Origin: an uncultured Thiomonas sp.
GTDB taxonomy: Bacteria; Pseudomonadota; Gammaproteobacteria; Burkholderiales; Burkholderiaceae_C
Direction of reading: 5' to 3'
Assembly (NCBI GenBank): GCA_937927695.1
Contig: CALBRU010000205.1
Span: 1 to 5,898 of the forward strand
Length of the DNA stretch: 5,898 nt
This document shows, piece by piece, positions 5,670 to 5,898 of this stretch. Each line of letters begins with the position of its first letter. Position 1 is the first letter of the stretch. The notes under the pieces were generated by a model. That model saw only the letters and a list, made by a program, of their open reading frames with translations. It did no database searches and had not been told where the DNA came from. The translations under genes were made by a program, and so were the position numbers.

Positions 5670-5898
5670 TCAATCTCCTTGGGAGAAAAGCTGGGCAAAT
5701 TCTAGGAGCAGCGCGTCGCTGGCGAGTGCCTGGTTCAAAGGAAACCCGGCCAGCCGTTGTTTCTTGCGCCAGTCGCCTAGGGTATCAGCCAGTTTCAGCG
5801 GCGCGATGCGCTGGGCGAGTGCGGTCAGAGTCGGTGATTTTTGCGGCAGATACAGCGGAGGCGCGCCAGTTTGCACGCGCTGCAGATCGCTTCCGATT
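5670..5898 (-). CDS. holB: DNA polymerase III delta-prime subunit HolB, C-terminal fragment
   Basis: Only the last 75 residues are in the window; the gene enters from the right edge, reading from I-G-S-D-L-Q. The visible part is an all-helical stretch rich in Leu/Ala, ending with LAGFPLNQALASDALLLEFAQLF before the stop at 5670. This resembles the C-terminal collar domain of HolB, where a PLN...LLLE pattern is common. HolB is part of the clamp-loader complex that puts the beta clamp on DNA. The N-terminal AAA+ domain, which would settle the identity, lies outside the window. The call rests on this C-terminal pattern plus the conserved position directly upstream of pilZ and tatD. A GTG at 5876 could be read as a start, but the frame is open to the edge and the family is far longer (about 330 residues), so it is an internal valine codon. 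Confidence 0.8.
   Translation of the reverse strand, partial: IGSDLQRVQTGAPPLYLPQKSPTLTALAQRIAPLKLADTLGDWRKKQRLAGFPLNQALASDALLLEFAQLFSQGD

Noticed and set aside
5293..5673. A 127-residue N-terminal extension of the TatD-family protein
   Set aside because: It overlaps pilZ in another frame and is low-complexity R/G/P-rich sequence. The family starts a few residues before SHCHL.

Overview
The window looks like a stretch of core chromosome from a betaproteobacterium, probably in the Burkholderiales/Rhodocyclales/Nitrosomonadales range. Three things point there: moderately high GC, a full-length Orn/Lys/Arg decarboxylase that reads like the form I know from betaproteobacteria, and the cluster holB-pilZ-tatD, the order known from Pseudomonas and relatives. 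No rRNA, tRNA, CRISPR array, insertion sequence or phage gene is visible.

Layout, left to right. Bases 1-1286 hold a minus-strand pair read right to left: a short NfeD-family membrane protein (810-1286), then a QmcA/stomatin-like SPFH protein (1-770, running off the left edge). NfeD and SPFH proteins are a well-known partnership in membrane quality control and microdomain organisation. A 93-base divergent gap (1287-1379) separates them from a 754-residue PLP-dependent basic amino acid decarboxylase on the plus strand (1380-3644). A strong GNRA-capped hairpin (3661-3684) follows its stop codon. A short AT-richer convergent gap (3645-3776) comes next.

The right half is a minus-strand cluster read right to left: the 3' end of holB (DNA polymerase III delta-prime subunit, cut by the right edge), pilZ (type IV pilus assembly), a YcfH-type TatD metal-dependent hydrolase, and an exported ankyrin-repeat protein with a twin-arginine-like signal peptide. 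holB, pilZ and tatD are packed with gaps or overlaps of only a few bases and almost certainly share a transcript. The ankyrin gene follows after 34 bases and may be read from that transcript, from its own promoter, or both.

The three blocks do not form one pathway: membrane quality control, amine synthesis or acid response, and replication clamp loading with pilus assembly. I found no convincing undescribed system. The points most worth a second look are the exported ankyrin protein with a near-identical 12-base repeat on each side of its gene, the unassigned substrate of the decarboxylase, and a PilZ protein without the c-di-GMP binding motifs.
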